Assembly (NCBI RefSeq): GCF_013410115.1
Contig: NZ_JACCCV010000002.1
Span: 1,984,001-2,048,000, forward strand
DNA length: 64,000 nt
Direction: 5' to 3'
Source of the DNA: Tunturiibacter gelidiferens
Lineage (GTDB): Bacteria > Acidobacteriota > Terriglobia > Terriglobales > Acidobacteriaceae
Made by a program: the position numbers and the translations under genes. Below the pieces are notes generated by a model. It searched no databases. It was given only the letters and a program-made list of their open reading frames with translations, and had not been told where the DNA came from. Below, in pieces: positions 35,305 to 43,559 of this stretch. Within the stretch, counting starts at the first letter, position 1; each line of letters opens with the position of its first letter.

Positions 35305-35308
35305 TTTC
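35297..35308. promoter_or_regulatory. GAAACTAGTTTC palindrome upstream of the TonB receptor
   Basis: A perfect 12-bp palindrome 235 bp upstream of the TonB receptor start. It shares the AACTAGTT core with 31662-31683 (GH3) and 43373-43384. It is a candidate operator for sugar-responsive control of the receptor/GH3 pair. Confidence 0.35.
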
Positions 35309-35747
35309 GCGTAGGCGAGAGGCGCAGACCTGCTTCACAACAACGACAACCAGTAACGGCGTAGTGGAAGGTCAGAGCCATAAAACGAATAGTAGCATAG
35401 GGGCTTTTAGCCGAGTCGCGCTGTCTCGCTTTTGGACGAGAAACACCCTACGGCCTCCCGTCTCAAGTCAGATAACCGAAGCAACTTTAGTTTTATCAAC
35501 TTAGGGCCGCGACCTTCGTCGGACGATTTGAACCAACCGACCAAGATTTGCCTCGGTCTCCGTCCTTTGCTACTCTGGTGTGAGAAATGTGCATCTCATG
35601 CCAGCTCCGTTGTTGTTGTCCTTTCAACGTCGAGCAGGCGTGTCGACTCATGCTCTAATCTTCCACTCTTAAAAACTGTTTTTTCAAAACTCTCCCGAGC
35701 TTCTTGCTTTGGGTAAGTTGCATTCGAAACTCCCTCTGGAGTCATTC
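35309..35747. other. Upstream region of the sulfate-assimilation operon
   Basis: About 440 bp without a credible gene. I looked for a SAM-I (S-box) leader and did not find its conserved core. GAGCA...TGCTC arms around 35632-35655 form only a weak hairpin. The cysD promoter must lie here, but no clear -10/-35 pair stands out. Confidence 0.4.
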
Positions 35748-36659
35748 ATGGCATTGGCCGCACCTGCACTGACGCATCTACAGCTCCTCGAAGCCGAGAG
35801 CATTCATATCCTCCGCGAAGTTGCATCCGAGTTTGAACGCCCCGTCATGCTCTACTCCATCGGTAAAGACTCCTCTGTGATGCTGCGACTTGCACAAAAG
35901 GCCTTTTTTCCTGCTCCGATCCCGTTTCCTCTCCTCCATGTCGATACGGGCTTCAAATTCCGCGAGATGATCGAGTTCCGCGATCGCATGGCAGCCGAAG
36001 TTGGTGCTGAACTTCTTGTCTGGCGTAACGAGCCCGCTATTGCTGCAGGCACGAATCCGATCGCGCTCGACACCAAACGCTGCTGTGGCCTTCTCAAGAC
36101 ACAAGCGCTTCTCGATGGCCTTAATCATTATGGCTTTGACGCTGCGTTTGGTGGTGCTCGTCGCGACGAAGAGAAATCTCGCTCCAAGGAACGCATCTAC
36201 TCTTTTCGCGACAAAGCTGGTCAATGGGACCCAAAGGGTCAACGCCCTGAACTCTGGAACCTCTACAACTCGCGGATCCACCCGGGAGAGTCTATTCGCG
36301 TCTTTCCGCTCTCGAACTGGACCGAGATGGACATTTGGCAGTACATCCTGCAGGAAGACATTCCCATCGTCGATCTTTACTTCGCCAGAGAGCGCCCGAT
36401 GTATGTCCGCGAAGGTGCACTTCTCCCAGTTGAACAAAGCTTTATTGCCCGGCCTGGAGAGCGGCCGCAGATGGTGCTCTCCAGGCTTCGTTCGCTCGGC
36501 TGCAGTCCGTGCACCGGAGCCATTCGCTCGGATGCCGATACGCTACCCAAGATTATCGAAGAACTGCTTTCCTTCCGTTCTTCGGAGCGGGCGAATCGTG
36601 TCATCGACCATGACCAAGAAGGGTCGATGGAACTTAAGAAGCGTGAGGGTTACTTCTAA
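35748..36659 (+). CDS. cysD: Sulfate adenylyltransferase subunit 2
   Basis: ATP-sulfurylase small subunit, making adenosine 5'-phosphosulfate (APS) from ATP and sulfate with CysN. The product has 303 residues from the ATG at 35748 (GGAG 6 nt upstream; an in-frame TTG 39 nt earlier is unlikely). Family blocks are MLYSIGKDSSVMLRLAQKAF (PP-loop SxGKDS), LHVDTGFKFREMI, GGARRDEEKSRSKERIYSFR and the C-terminal cysteine region RSLGCSPCTGAI. The stop is immediately followed by the cysN ATG. Confidence 0.97.
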   Translation: MALAAPALTHLQLLEAESIHILREVASEFERPVMLYSIGKDSSVMLRLAQKAFFPAPIPFPLLHVDTGFKFREMIEFRDRMAAEVGAELLVWRNEPAIAAGTNPIALDTKRCCGLLKTQALLDGLNHYGFDAAFGGARRDEEKSRSKERIYSFRDKAGQWDPKGQRPELWNLYNSRIHPGESIRVFPLSNWTEMDIWQYILQEDIPIVDLYFARERPMYVREGALLPVEQSFIARPGERPQMVLSRLRSLGCSPCTGAIRSDADTLPKIIEELLSFRSSERANRVIDHDQEGSMELKKREGYF

Positions 36660-38333
36660 ATGCCTCCCAGTGAATCGGTTTTGAAGCTGGATGTCGAGAC
36701 GCAGTTCGAACAAGTATCAGGGTTTTCTCTTTCCAGTTTTCTCGCGAATGAGCATGCCCGCGATCTGCTTCGCTTCGCCACCGCCGGTTCGGTCGACGAT
36801 GGGAAGTCGACCCTCATCGGCCGATTACTCTACGACACGCAGAGTGTCTACGAAGACCAGGTCCGTTCGATCAGGGGCAAAGGCTCCACGGGCCTGGACA
36901 GCGTCGATCTTGCTCTCCTGACAGACGGGCTCCGTGCCGAGCGCGAGCAGGGTATAACCATCGACGTCGCCTATCGTTATTTTTCCACCGCGAACCGCAA
37001 GTTCATCATCGCCGACACACCAGGCCACGAGCAGTACACCCGCAATATGGCTACCGGCGCCTCAACTGCTTCGCTTGCCATCGTTCTTGTCGATGCGCGA
37101 AAGGGCGTGCTCACCCAGTCTCGCCGTCACGCCTGCATAACCGCGCTGCTTGGCGTTCCACACATCCTCGTTGCCGTCAATAAGATGGATCTCGTCAACT
37201 ACGAGAAACAAGCGTTCGACGCAATTCGGGCTGACTTCACCGCATTTTTTGAAGAACTAGGGGATATGCGGCCGCCGCATCTCTATTTCGTTCCAGTCAG
37301 CGCGCTGGTCGGCGACAATGTCGTCCGCGCAACCGCTACCATGCCCTGGTACCAAGGGCCCTCGCTGCTCGAAGTACTTGAATCGGTCCCCGCAGCGGAG
37401 GCCGGAGTCGCCCACCCTTTTCGTTTCCCGGTGCAGCGTGTCCTTCGCCCCAACCAGGATTTTCGTGGATTTTCCGGACAGATCGCAGCGGGAACAATCC
37501 GCCCCGGGGATCCCATCATGGTGCTCCCATCGCGCCGAATCAGCCGCGTGCGGAGCATCGTTACCTTCGATGGTGATCTTGTGCAGGCCCAAGCACCTCA
37601 ATCTGTAACTCTTACTATTACAGATGAACTGGACGTTAGTAGAGGCGACTTAATCGTCGCTCCCGAATTTCCGGCGATCACGACGAAGAGCTTCACCGCT
37701 TCCCTCGTCTGGATGGACGAGAAGCCTCTCGACCTTGCACGCCGCTACTTACTGAAGCACACCAGCAAGACCGTTCAGGTCCAGATCACTGATATTCGAT
37801 ACCGCCTTGACGTAGAAACCCTGGAACAAGACGCCGCCGAAACGCTTAAGTTTAACGATATTGGTCTAGTAGAGGTTCAATCCGTACTACCGCTCTTTGT
37901 TGACAACTACTCCACAAACCGTATCACCGGAAGCTTCGTTCTGATCGATCCAGTCACTAATCTGACCGTCGCTGCAGGAATGATCCGCTCTATCGGCGTT
38001 GAAACGAGCGTCAAAACGACAAATGTGGTAACAGAGACTGACCGACGAGAGCGTTGGGGCCACTCTGGAGCGCACATTCATCTCCGCAGCCCTATTGATT
38101 TTGCCGATGCGGTGGAACGAGCCCTTTTCCTTCGCGGTGTTTTCATCGTTCGCCCCGAGTTCCCCTCTGACGAATCTATCGCAGTGCTTATCACCGGAGG
38201 AGCCCTCGTCTTGACTCACGCTGCGTCCGAGGACAGGACAGTTCGTTTCGGCGAAAGGGAGGCTGTCGTATCTGACGTTGATGACCTTCTTCGTTTCCTC
38301 GATGCCTACGCCATCACAACGGGAGAAAAATAG
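36660..38333 (+). CDS. cysN: Sulfate adenylyltransferase subunit 1 (GTPase)
   Basis: EF-Tu-like GTPase driving APS synthesis. At 557 residues it contains the GTPase domain with GSVDDGKSTLIGRLLYD (P-loop, about 41-57), DTPGHEQYTRN and NKMDLV, two beta-barrel domains, and a C-terminal tail of about 120 residues (from VTETDRRERWGHSGAHI to FLDAYAITTGEK). The tail starts like a CysC linker but lacks the APS-kinase P-loop, so it looks like a degenerate kinase remnant. It abuts cysD and lies 3 bp before cysH. Confidence 0.95.
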   Translation: MPPSESVLKLDVETQFEQVSGFSLSSFLANEHARDLLRFATAGSVDDGKSTLIGRLLYDTQSVYEDQVRSIRGKGSTGLDSVDLALLTDGLRAEREQGITIDVAYRYFSTANRKFIIADTPGHEQYTRNMATGASTASLAIVLVDARKGVLTQSRRHACITALLGVPHILVAVNKMDLVNYEKQAFDAIRADFTAFFEELGDMRPPHLYFVPVSALVGDNVVRATATMPWYQGPSLLEVLESVPAAEAGVAHPFRFPVQRVLRPNQDFRGFSGQIAAGTIRPGDPIMVLPSRRISRVRSIVTFDGDLVQAQAPQSVTLTITDELDVSRGDLIVAPEFPAITTKSFTASLVWMDEKPLDLARRYLLKHTSKTVQVQITDIRYRLDVETLEQDAAETLKFNDIGLVEVQSVLPLFVDNYSTNRITGSFVLIDPVTNLTVAAGMIRSIGVETSVKTTNVVTETDRRERWGHSGAHIHLRSPIDFADAVERALFLRGVFIVRPEFPSDESIAVLITGGALVLTHAASEDRTVRFGEREAVVSDVDDLLRFLDAYAITTGEK

Positions 38334-38336
38334 ACG

Positions 38337-39098
38337 ATGACCATCCTTCACAATTTAGCGCCCTCTCCTGAAATTTCTCACAAGACAGTGGATCTGCCTG
38401 TAGTCCTATCCCCCACGCTTGATGCCAAACTATCGAACGTCCGGGAACTCCTCGCCCGAGAGTTGCCAGAAACACCTACCGAGAATGATGCCTGTCTTTC
38501 GTGCAGCTTTCAGGCCGAAGATGTTCTCCTACTTCATCTCGTTCGCGAACTGCGGCCTGATATTCCGGTGCTCTTCCTGGATACGGGTTATCACTTTCCG
38601 GAGACCTACATCTACCGGGACCGGATTGCAACCGACTGGAAACTGAACCTTACTAATCTTCTTCCAGTCCATACGGTGATAGAGCAAGAGCTTGAGCTTG
38701 GCCTGCTTTACCAGACCGCACCAGACCGCTGTTGCGCCTTACGCAAGGTCGAGCCGCTTTTCTCTGCGGTTGGAAACTATAAGACTTGGCTTACCGGTCT
38801 ACGCCGAGAGCAGGCGCGTAGCCGTACTGCGCTTGAAGAGATCGCAGATTTCACGCTGCCAAGCGGCGTCACAGTTCGCAAACTCAGCCCCTTCGCCGAC
38901 TGGACAACGCGGGACATCTGGCAGGCATGCGCTTTCTACGGTATTCCGCTCTTGCCACTCTATGACGCCGGCTACACCAGCATCGGCTGCAAGCCTTGCA
39001 CCTCGATACCTACAGATCCTAACGACCCACGCTCTGGTCGCTGGGCTGGCCGCAAGGTCGAGTGCGGCATTCACATTCAGGCTGCTCCAAACCGGTGA
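38337..39098 (+). CDS. cysH: Adenylyl-sulfate (APS) reductase, CysH family
   Basis: Reduces APS to sulfite with thioredoxin. The product has 253 residues. It has the [4Fe-4S]-ligating cysteines of the APS-type enzyme, a CC pair in TAPDRCCALRK and CxxC in SIGCKPCTS, and the catalytic cysteine in the C-terminal VECGIH. PAPS-specific enzymes lack the cluster cysteines, so APS rather than PAPS is the likely substrate. This agrees with the absence of an APS kinase P-loop in CysN. FLDTGYHFPETY is also conserved. Confidence 0.95.
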   Translation: MTILHNLAPSPEISHKTVDLPVVLSPTLDAKLSNVRELLARELPETPTENDACLSCSFQAEDVLLLHLVRELRPDIPVLFLDTGYHFPETYIYRDRIATDWKLNLTNLLPVHTVIEQELELGLLYQTAPDRCCALRKVEPLFSAVGNYKTWLTGLRREQARSRTALEEIADFTLPSGVTVRKLSPFADWTTRDIWQACAFYGIPLLPLYDAGYTSIGCKPCTSIPTDPNDPRSGRWAGRKVECGIHIQAAPNR

Positions 39099-39131
39099 TC
39101 CGCGGCGAAACGGTCGCCGAAAGGAAGACTT

Positions 39132-39896
39132 ATGGAATACGCCATCGGATTTATTATCGCAGTTTTCATCGCATTGACCGGTGTCGGCGCTGGCACGATC
39201 ACGACGCCGCTGCTCATCTTGTTTCTTGGAGTTCCTGCACCGATGGCTGTAGCCACGGGGCTCATGTTCTCTGCCGCCGTCAAACTTGTCCTGGTACCAT
39301 CGCAGATCGCTCGCAAACAGGTCTCATGGCGTGTCCTTAGTCTTATGTTGATCGGTGGGTTGCCAGGGGTTCTTATTGGCTCGCTCGTTCTCCGCCACCT
39401 CGATGTCCACGGCCCGCAACTTCTGCTGAATGGCCTTCTCGGCGGCGTATTGGTTCTAACAGCACTCTGGCAGATATTTTTCTCGTTTCGACCGACACGA
39501 ACCGAAGCGCCACCAAGGGATCGCAGCCGCCTGCTACCTTTTCTGATGGTACCCCTTGGAGTTGAGGTGGGGTTTTCTTCCGCAGGAGCCGGAGCGTTGG
39601 GTACTGCGGCGCTGCTCAGCCTGACTTCTCTCTCACCGGCGCAAGTGGTTGGAACCGATATCGTCTTTGGCTTTCTCCTCTCGCTCGTCGGAAGTGGTGC
39701 TCATGGCTTCTTTCATGGGACGAACTCGAGTCTTCTTCGGCACTTGATTCTCGGAGGACTCGCTGGCGTTGCTCTGGGAACAGTGACCGTGCGCTGGATA
39801 CCCAAGAGGCCCCTGCGATTTGCTCTTTGGGTCTGGCTTCTGATCGTCGGATCGCAGTTCATCTATACGAATGCTTTCGCCGCATCGCACCGCTAG
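39132..39896 (+). CDS. TauE/SafE (TSUP) family membrane transporter
   Basis: Eight-helix membrane protein of 254 residues with the TSUP double-repeat pattern: TGVGAGTITTPLLILFLGVP near residue 17 and the mirrored VGFSSAGAGALGTAALLSLT in the second half. AAGGA lies just before the ATG, 33 bp after cysH, so it probably belongs to the cysDNH operon. Members move sulfite, thiosulfate, sulfate or sulfoacetate; no classical CysTWA sulfate importer is present here, so uptake of sulfate is plausible. Confidence 0.88.
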   Translation: MEYAIGFIIAVFIALTGVGAGTITTPLLILFLGVPAPMAVATGLMFSAAVKLVLVPSQIARKQVSWRVLSLMLIGGLPGVLIGSLVLRHLDVHGPQLLLNGLLGGVLVLTALWQIFFSFRPTRTEAPPRDRSRLLPFLMVPLGVEVGFSSAGAGALGTAALLSLTSLSPAQVVGTDIVFGFLLSLVGSGAHGFFHGTNSSLLRHLILGGLAGVALGTVTVRWIPKRPLRFALWVWLLIVGSQFIYTNAFAASHR

Positions 39897-40025
39897 AGCC
39901 CGCGCTGAGCGTTGCTCCTCTTGTTCGTCGGTATTTCGTTTGTGTCGACCGGTTCGCGGAGCAGGGTCAGCTATTGCGCATGGGCATTGTAAAGACGCAC
40001 AGACTTCGGATGCTACCATCCGACT

Positions 40026-40805
40026 ATGTCGATGGATGAGACGGCGCTGGTGGAGGCTCGAGGCCTGAAGAAGGAGTATGGAAGGGGACACCTAGTGGTG
40101 GACGATGTTTCGTTCGTGATCCGGCCGGGAGAGACGTTGGGATTGGTCGGCGAGTCCGGGTCAGGGAAAAGCACCATTGCACGCCTGTTATTAAGACTGG
40201 AAGAACCTTCCGCGGGTGACTTGAGCTACAGAGGACGGGATCTACTGTCCATGACATCACGCGAGATGCGGGAAATGCGACGACGTATGCAGATTGTGTT
40301 TCAAGATCCCTACGCGGCGTTAAATCCTAGAATGCGGGTGAAGCAGATCTTGACCGAGCCATTTGAGATCCATCGGGCGAGACCATCTGGGGGGCTGGCG
40401 TCACGGCTAAAAGAGATGTTGCGGACGGTAGGTTTGGACGAGTCGGCGCTAGAACGATTTCCTCATGAGTTCAGCGGTGGGCAACGACAAAGAATTAATA
40501 TCGCGCGGGCATTGGCTCTACGACCCGAATTCTTGGTGTTGGATGAGCCGGTGAGTGCGCTAGATGTTAGCGTAGGCGCGCAAGTTGTGAATTTGCTACG
40601 GGATCTACAGAGAGAGTACGGACTGACGTATCTGTTTATCTCGCATTCTATGCCCCTTGTGCGCTACTTGTGCGACAGGGTGGCGGTAATGCAAGGAGGG
40701 CGGCTAGTGGAGTTGGGGGAGTGCGAGCAAATTTGCGACACCCCGCGAGACGAATATACGCGCCGGTTGATTGCGGCGACTCCAGTGATGCCCGCAGCGA
40801 TGTGA
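40026..40805 (+). CDS. Oligopeptide-type ABC transporter ATP-binding protein (OppF/DppF-like)
   Basis: ABC ATPase of 259 residues with Walker A GLVGESGSGKST, Q-loop IVFQDPYAALNPR, signature FSGGQRQRI and Walker B EFLVLDEPVSALD. The dipeptide/oligopeptide signature PYAALNPRMRV and the short C-terminus fit OppF/DppF. No permease, binding protein or OppD partner is in the window, so it is an orphan subunit between two TauE-like genes. The in-frame ATG two codons later (MDETAL) is an alternative start. No clear ribosome-binding site is seen. Confidence 0.9.
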   Translation: MSMDETALVEARGLKKEYGRGHLVVDDVSFVIRPGETLGLVGESGSGKSTIARLLLRLEEPSAGDLSYRGRDLLSMTSREMREMRRRMQIVFQDPYAALNPRMRVKQILTEPFEIHRARPSGGLASRLKEMLRTVGLDESALERFPHEFSGGQRQRINIARALALRPEFLVLDEPVSALDVSVGAQVVNLLRDLQREYGLTYLFISHSMPLVRYLCDRVAVMQGGRLVELGECEQICDTPRDEYTRRLIAATPVMPAAM

Positions 40806-40868
40806 AGTTTTAGAGTTTGCGAGGCTTAGAATCGGCGGTCAAGTAGAACTCGATACAATAGAAGATGG

Positions 40869-41648
40869 ATGATCTCGAGTCTTAATTCGCATTTGCATTA
40901 CGTTTGGCTGGTCACGGCGTCTCTTATCGCTGGCGTGATGAATGCGATGGCTGGTGGCGGATCGTTCGTATCCTTTCCGGCTATGCTGTCGATCGGGGTG
41001 GCTCCCATCCAGGCGAATGCGACAAATACGGTCGCGCTATGGCCGGGACAGCTGACTTCGGTTGCTGCGTTACGCGGAGACTTAACGCGGGATCTATTGC
41101 CGGTTGTCTGTGCGGCTTCGATTCTGGGCGGAGTCAGTGGCGCTGTCGTACTGCTGAATACCCGGCAGATTACGTTTCTGCATTTGGTGCCATGGCTGTT
41201 GCTGGTCGCTTCTCTGTTGTTTGGAATCAGTGGTCCGGTATCGCAGTGGCTGAGAAAACGATCGATTGAGCCTCATATCAAGAAACCTCCAGCTGTGAAA
41301 CCGCTTTTTTTTGTGTTGCTGCCGGTGTGCTTCTACATCGGATACTTTGGTGCAGGTGCGGGCTTTTTGATTATGAGCGCGTTGGCATTATTTGGAGTTG
41401 AGGAGATGAACGCGCTGAACTCGCTGAAGGTTCTCGCGGCTTGTTTGTCTAACTTATGCGCCGTGATCACGTTTGTATTAGGTGGCGCAGTCATTTGGCG
41501 TTACTGTCTGATCTCAATGATATTCGCCGGGATTGGCGGATATGTTGGAGCACAGTACGCTCGGCGAATGAATGCAAATGTCCTGCGAACGATCGTTGTG
41601 ATCACAGGATGCGTGATGGCGGCTTATTTCTTCTGGCGAAATGGCTAG
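40869..41648 (+). CDS. Second TauE/SafE (TSUP) family transporter
   Basis: Membrane protein of 259 residues related to the TauE/SafE family. The first repeat has IAGVMNAMAGGGSFVSFPAM and the second GYFGAGAGFLIMSALALFGV. It differs from the copy at 39132 in its N-terminal motif (NAMAGGGSF), typical of a different TSUP subgroup, so it is not a recent duplicate. It follows the orphan OppF-like ATPase by about 60 bp. Confidence 0.85.
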   Translation: MISSLNSHLHYVWLVTASLIAGVMNAMAGGGSFVSFPAMLSIGVAPIQANATNTVALWPGQLTSVAALRGDLTRDLLPVVCAASILGGVSGAVVLLNTRQITFLHLVPWLLLVASLLFGISGPVSQWLRKRSIEPHIKKPPAVKPLFFVLLPVCFYIGYFGAGAGFLIMSALALFGVEEMNALNSLKVLAACLSNLCAVITFVLGGAVIWRYCLISMIFAGIGGYVGAQYARRMNANVLRTIVVITGCVMAAYFFWRNG

Positions 41649-41720
41649 AGAACGGCGCCGGGATGAAGGGATTGAAGATGTATTATTCGATGATCTTTGC
41701 GAGCAACCGGAGAACACGTT

Positions 41721-42158
41721 ATGAGTCATGAAGGAATTCGTATTGTTAGCGCGGAGCGAGCACGGCTCGAAGACTTGGAGCACGCACAGATGCCGCCAAA
41801 TGCGGTGACTCCGAAAAAGGTGCGGGTGAAGAAGACCGAAGGAACTGGCGTCGAGATCGAGTGGAACGATGGGCACAGGAGCGTATGGAGCTTTGAGTGG
41901 TTGCGGAACGCGTGTCCGTGCGCGACATGCCACGAAGACAGGGAGAAGACCAACAGATTGCCGGGTGAGGCGAAAGCTAAAGAGCATACGTTACTGAAGA
42001 TGTACAAGGCTCCGGCACGACCGCTGGAGGTGACGCCAGTAGGCAAGTATGCGCTGAAGTTCAAGTGGAACGATGGACACGAAAGTGGAATTTATTCTTG
42101 GGAGTACCTCCGACGAGTGTGCCGTTGCGACGGTTGTATGACAAAGCAAGAGTTGTAG
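41721..42158 (+). CDS. DUF971 zinc-ribbon protein
   Basis: Soluble protein of 145 residues from the ATG at 41721 (GGAG about 10 nt upstream). It contains the DUF971 / gamma-butyrobetaine-hydroxylase N-terminal fold: IEWNDGHRSVWSFEWLRNAC and a repeat-like KFKWNDGHESGIYSWEYLRR. Cys pairs in ACPCATCHED and RVCRCDGC could bind a zinc or iron-sulfur centre. Proteins of this type are often near Fe-S assembly or electron-transfer genes; the function is not known. Confidence 0.8.
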   Translation: MSHEGIRIVSAERARLEDLEHAQMPPNAVTPKKVRVKKTEGTGVEIEWNDGHRSVWSFEWLRNACPCATCHEDREKTNRLPGEAKAKEHTLLKMYKAPARPLEVTPVGKYALKFKWNDGHESGIYSWEYLRRVCRCDGCMTKQEL

Positions 42159-42216
42159 GAGAGGTCAGGCTAAAGACCGAGAGAATGATGGCGTTGGTTT
42201 CGTAGCGTGTCAAGAC

Positions 42217-42789
42217 TCAGTCTAGTCCGCCCGCAGACGCTCTTCGGTCGTCTAACTTCAACATCGTGAGCGCCTCTTCAACAGTATCTGCGACGAGAAG
42301 GAGTTGTCGGTTTTTCTGCTTAAGCAGACCTTCGGCGACGCAGTGATCAAGAAAGGTGAGAAGCTTTTCGTAGAAGCCGTGTGTATTGAGCAAGAGGATA
42401 GGTTTCGCGTGGAGCTTGAGGGTGTGCCAGGCAAGGACTTCAAAGAGTTCCTCGAAGGTGCCAAAGCCTCCAGGCAGCGCAATGAACGCGTCGGCCTTTT
42501 CTCCAATAAGCGCCTTACGGGTGTGCATGGTGCTGGTGATGTGAAGTTCGGTGATACCGTGATGAGCCACTTCGAGATCGACGAGCACCTCCGGAATAAC
42601 TCCTATGACTTTGCCGTCGGCGGTTAGGGCGGCCTCAGCAACGGCCTGCATCAGGCCGACGTTTGCGCCTCCATAAATTATCCCAATATTGCGGGTAGCA
42701 AGGGCGCGCCCCAGATGCTCGGCGTCCGCTCGGTAGGCAGGATGAAGACCATTAACGGAAGCACAAAAGACAGCAACATTGCGAATCAT
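42217..42789 (-). CDS. LOG-family nucleotide phosphoribohydrolase
   Basis: TIGR00730/LOG-family protein of 190 residues from the ATG at 42789; a TTG extension to 42846 is possible. The catalytic PGGFGTFEELFEVLAW motif is intact and GGANVGLM marks the N-terminal Rossmann-like part. Homologues release free cytokinin base from riboside monophosphates in plants and some bacteria; in most bacteria they act on purine monophosphates. It converges on the DUF971 gene. Confidence 0.92.
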   Translation of the reverse strand: MIRNVAVFCASVNGLHPAYRADAEHLGRALATRNIGIIYGGANVGLMQAVAEAALTADGKVIGVIPEVLVDLEVAHHGITELHITSTMHTRKALIGEKADAFIALPGGFGTFEELFEVLAWHTLKLHAKPILLLNTHGFYEKLLTFLDHCVAEGLLKQKNRQLLLVADTVEEALTMLKLDDRRASAGGLD

Positions 42790-42869
42790 ACGATTGAGGA
42801 TATCAAGGCGCTTCACGTCGAGTGTATGAGCGTTTGACTCAATCAAGGGAAGGGGAGGAAGAAAGTTGC

Positions 42870-42900
42870 GGCCGACCGGATCTAATAGCGGCGGTCGGCC
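42870..42900 (-). terminator. Probable terminator for the 42942 gene
   Basis: On the minus strand GGCCGACC (42900-42893) and GGTCGGCC (42877-42870) form an 8-bp stem with a 15-nt loop, followed by T-rich GCAACTTTCTTCC. It lies 42 bp beyond the stop of the small exported-protein gene. Confidence 0.5.
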
Positions 42901-42941
42901 TTCGGAGACAGCTACACATATCGTCTTCGTCGCAAGTCTTC

Positions 42942-43286
42942 TTAGCGAATCGCGATCGTGGCACCTTTATGATCTTTGATGACCTCTTCGATGAGCGACC
43001 CTACCGCGTGGTTTGGTGTGGCACTATTGGCGACGATGCGTGTTCCCACTGGAACGTCGAGGTTAACTAATTTTCCGGGCTCAAGCGTCATCGGTTTATC
43101 CCCTACCAGAACCTGTAGAGAAGTGCCGGTATCATTGCGAAGATTGAGTTTGATCGTGTTGGTCTTTGTTTTGCCGAACATTGCATGAACGGGAGATGAG
43201 ATGCTTGTAGGAGCCGCATATATGGCCGGGACTGCAAGAAGAGAGCTAGCGACAACTGCGACGGTCAAGAGATTGTGACGTTTCAT
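42942..43286 (-). CDS. Small exported protein of unknown function
   Basis: The product has 114 residues from the ATG at 43286 (GGAG 6 nt upstream). The signal peptide MKRHNLLTVAVVASSLLA ends near IYAA. The mature chain is a compact beta-rich domain (NTIKLNLRNDTGTSLQVLVG and KPMTLEPGKLVNLDVPVGTR). The pattern resembles small periplasmic beta-sandwich proteins common in Acidobacteriota. No known motif is present. Confidence 0.75.
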   Translation of the reverse strand: MKRHNLLTVAVVASSLLAVPAIYAAPTSISSPVHAMFGKTKTNTIKLNLRNDTGTSLQVLVGDKPMTLEPGKLVNLDVPVGTRIVANSATPNHAVGSLIEEVIKDHKGATIAIR

Positions 43287-43372
43287 ACCACGCTCCATTA
43301 CTTCAAGATTCGACTGAAGTTCTCTGCCATGGATCAGGGAGCCCGTCGTGAGTTGAGTTACGCAGATTGGAC

Positions 43373-43384
43373 GAAACTAGTTCC
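43373..43384. promoter_or_regulatory. Third AACTAGTT palindrome-like site
   Basis: GAAACTAGTTCC is a near-palindrome with the same core as the sites at 31662 and 35297. It lies 87 bp upstream of the small exported protein and 176 bp upstream of the helicase. With three loose matches in the window it may be coincidental. Confidence 0.2.
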
Positions 43385-43559
43385 CAAAAATATCACTTTG
43401 GTTTTCGAATTAACCATCCAGTCTTAATTTGATTTAACCGCTGTCCATGAGTGGACAAGCTGTTCGCAAATGAACAACAGCAATGGGAATTTGAAAGCTT
43501 CAAGCGAGCCACTGGAGAGCGAGCCTCGGGAAGCTTAAAATAGATGTGGAGCGTGCGCG

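Noticed and set aside
35309..35747. SAM-I riboswitch upstream of cysD
   Set aside because: Sulfate-assimilation operons sometimes carry one, but the conserved core and paired elements were not found.
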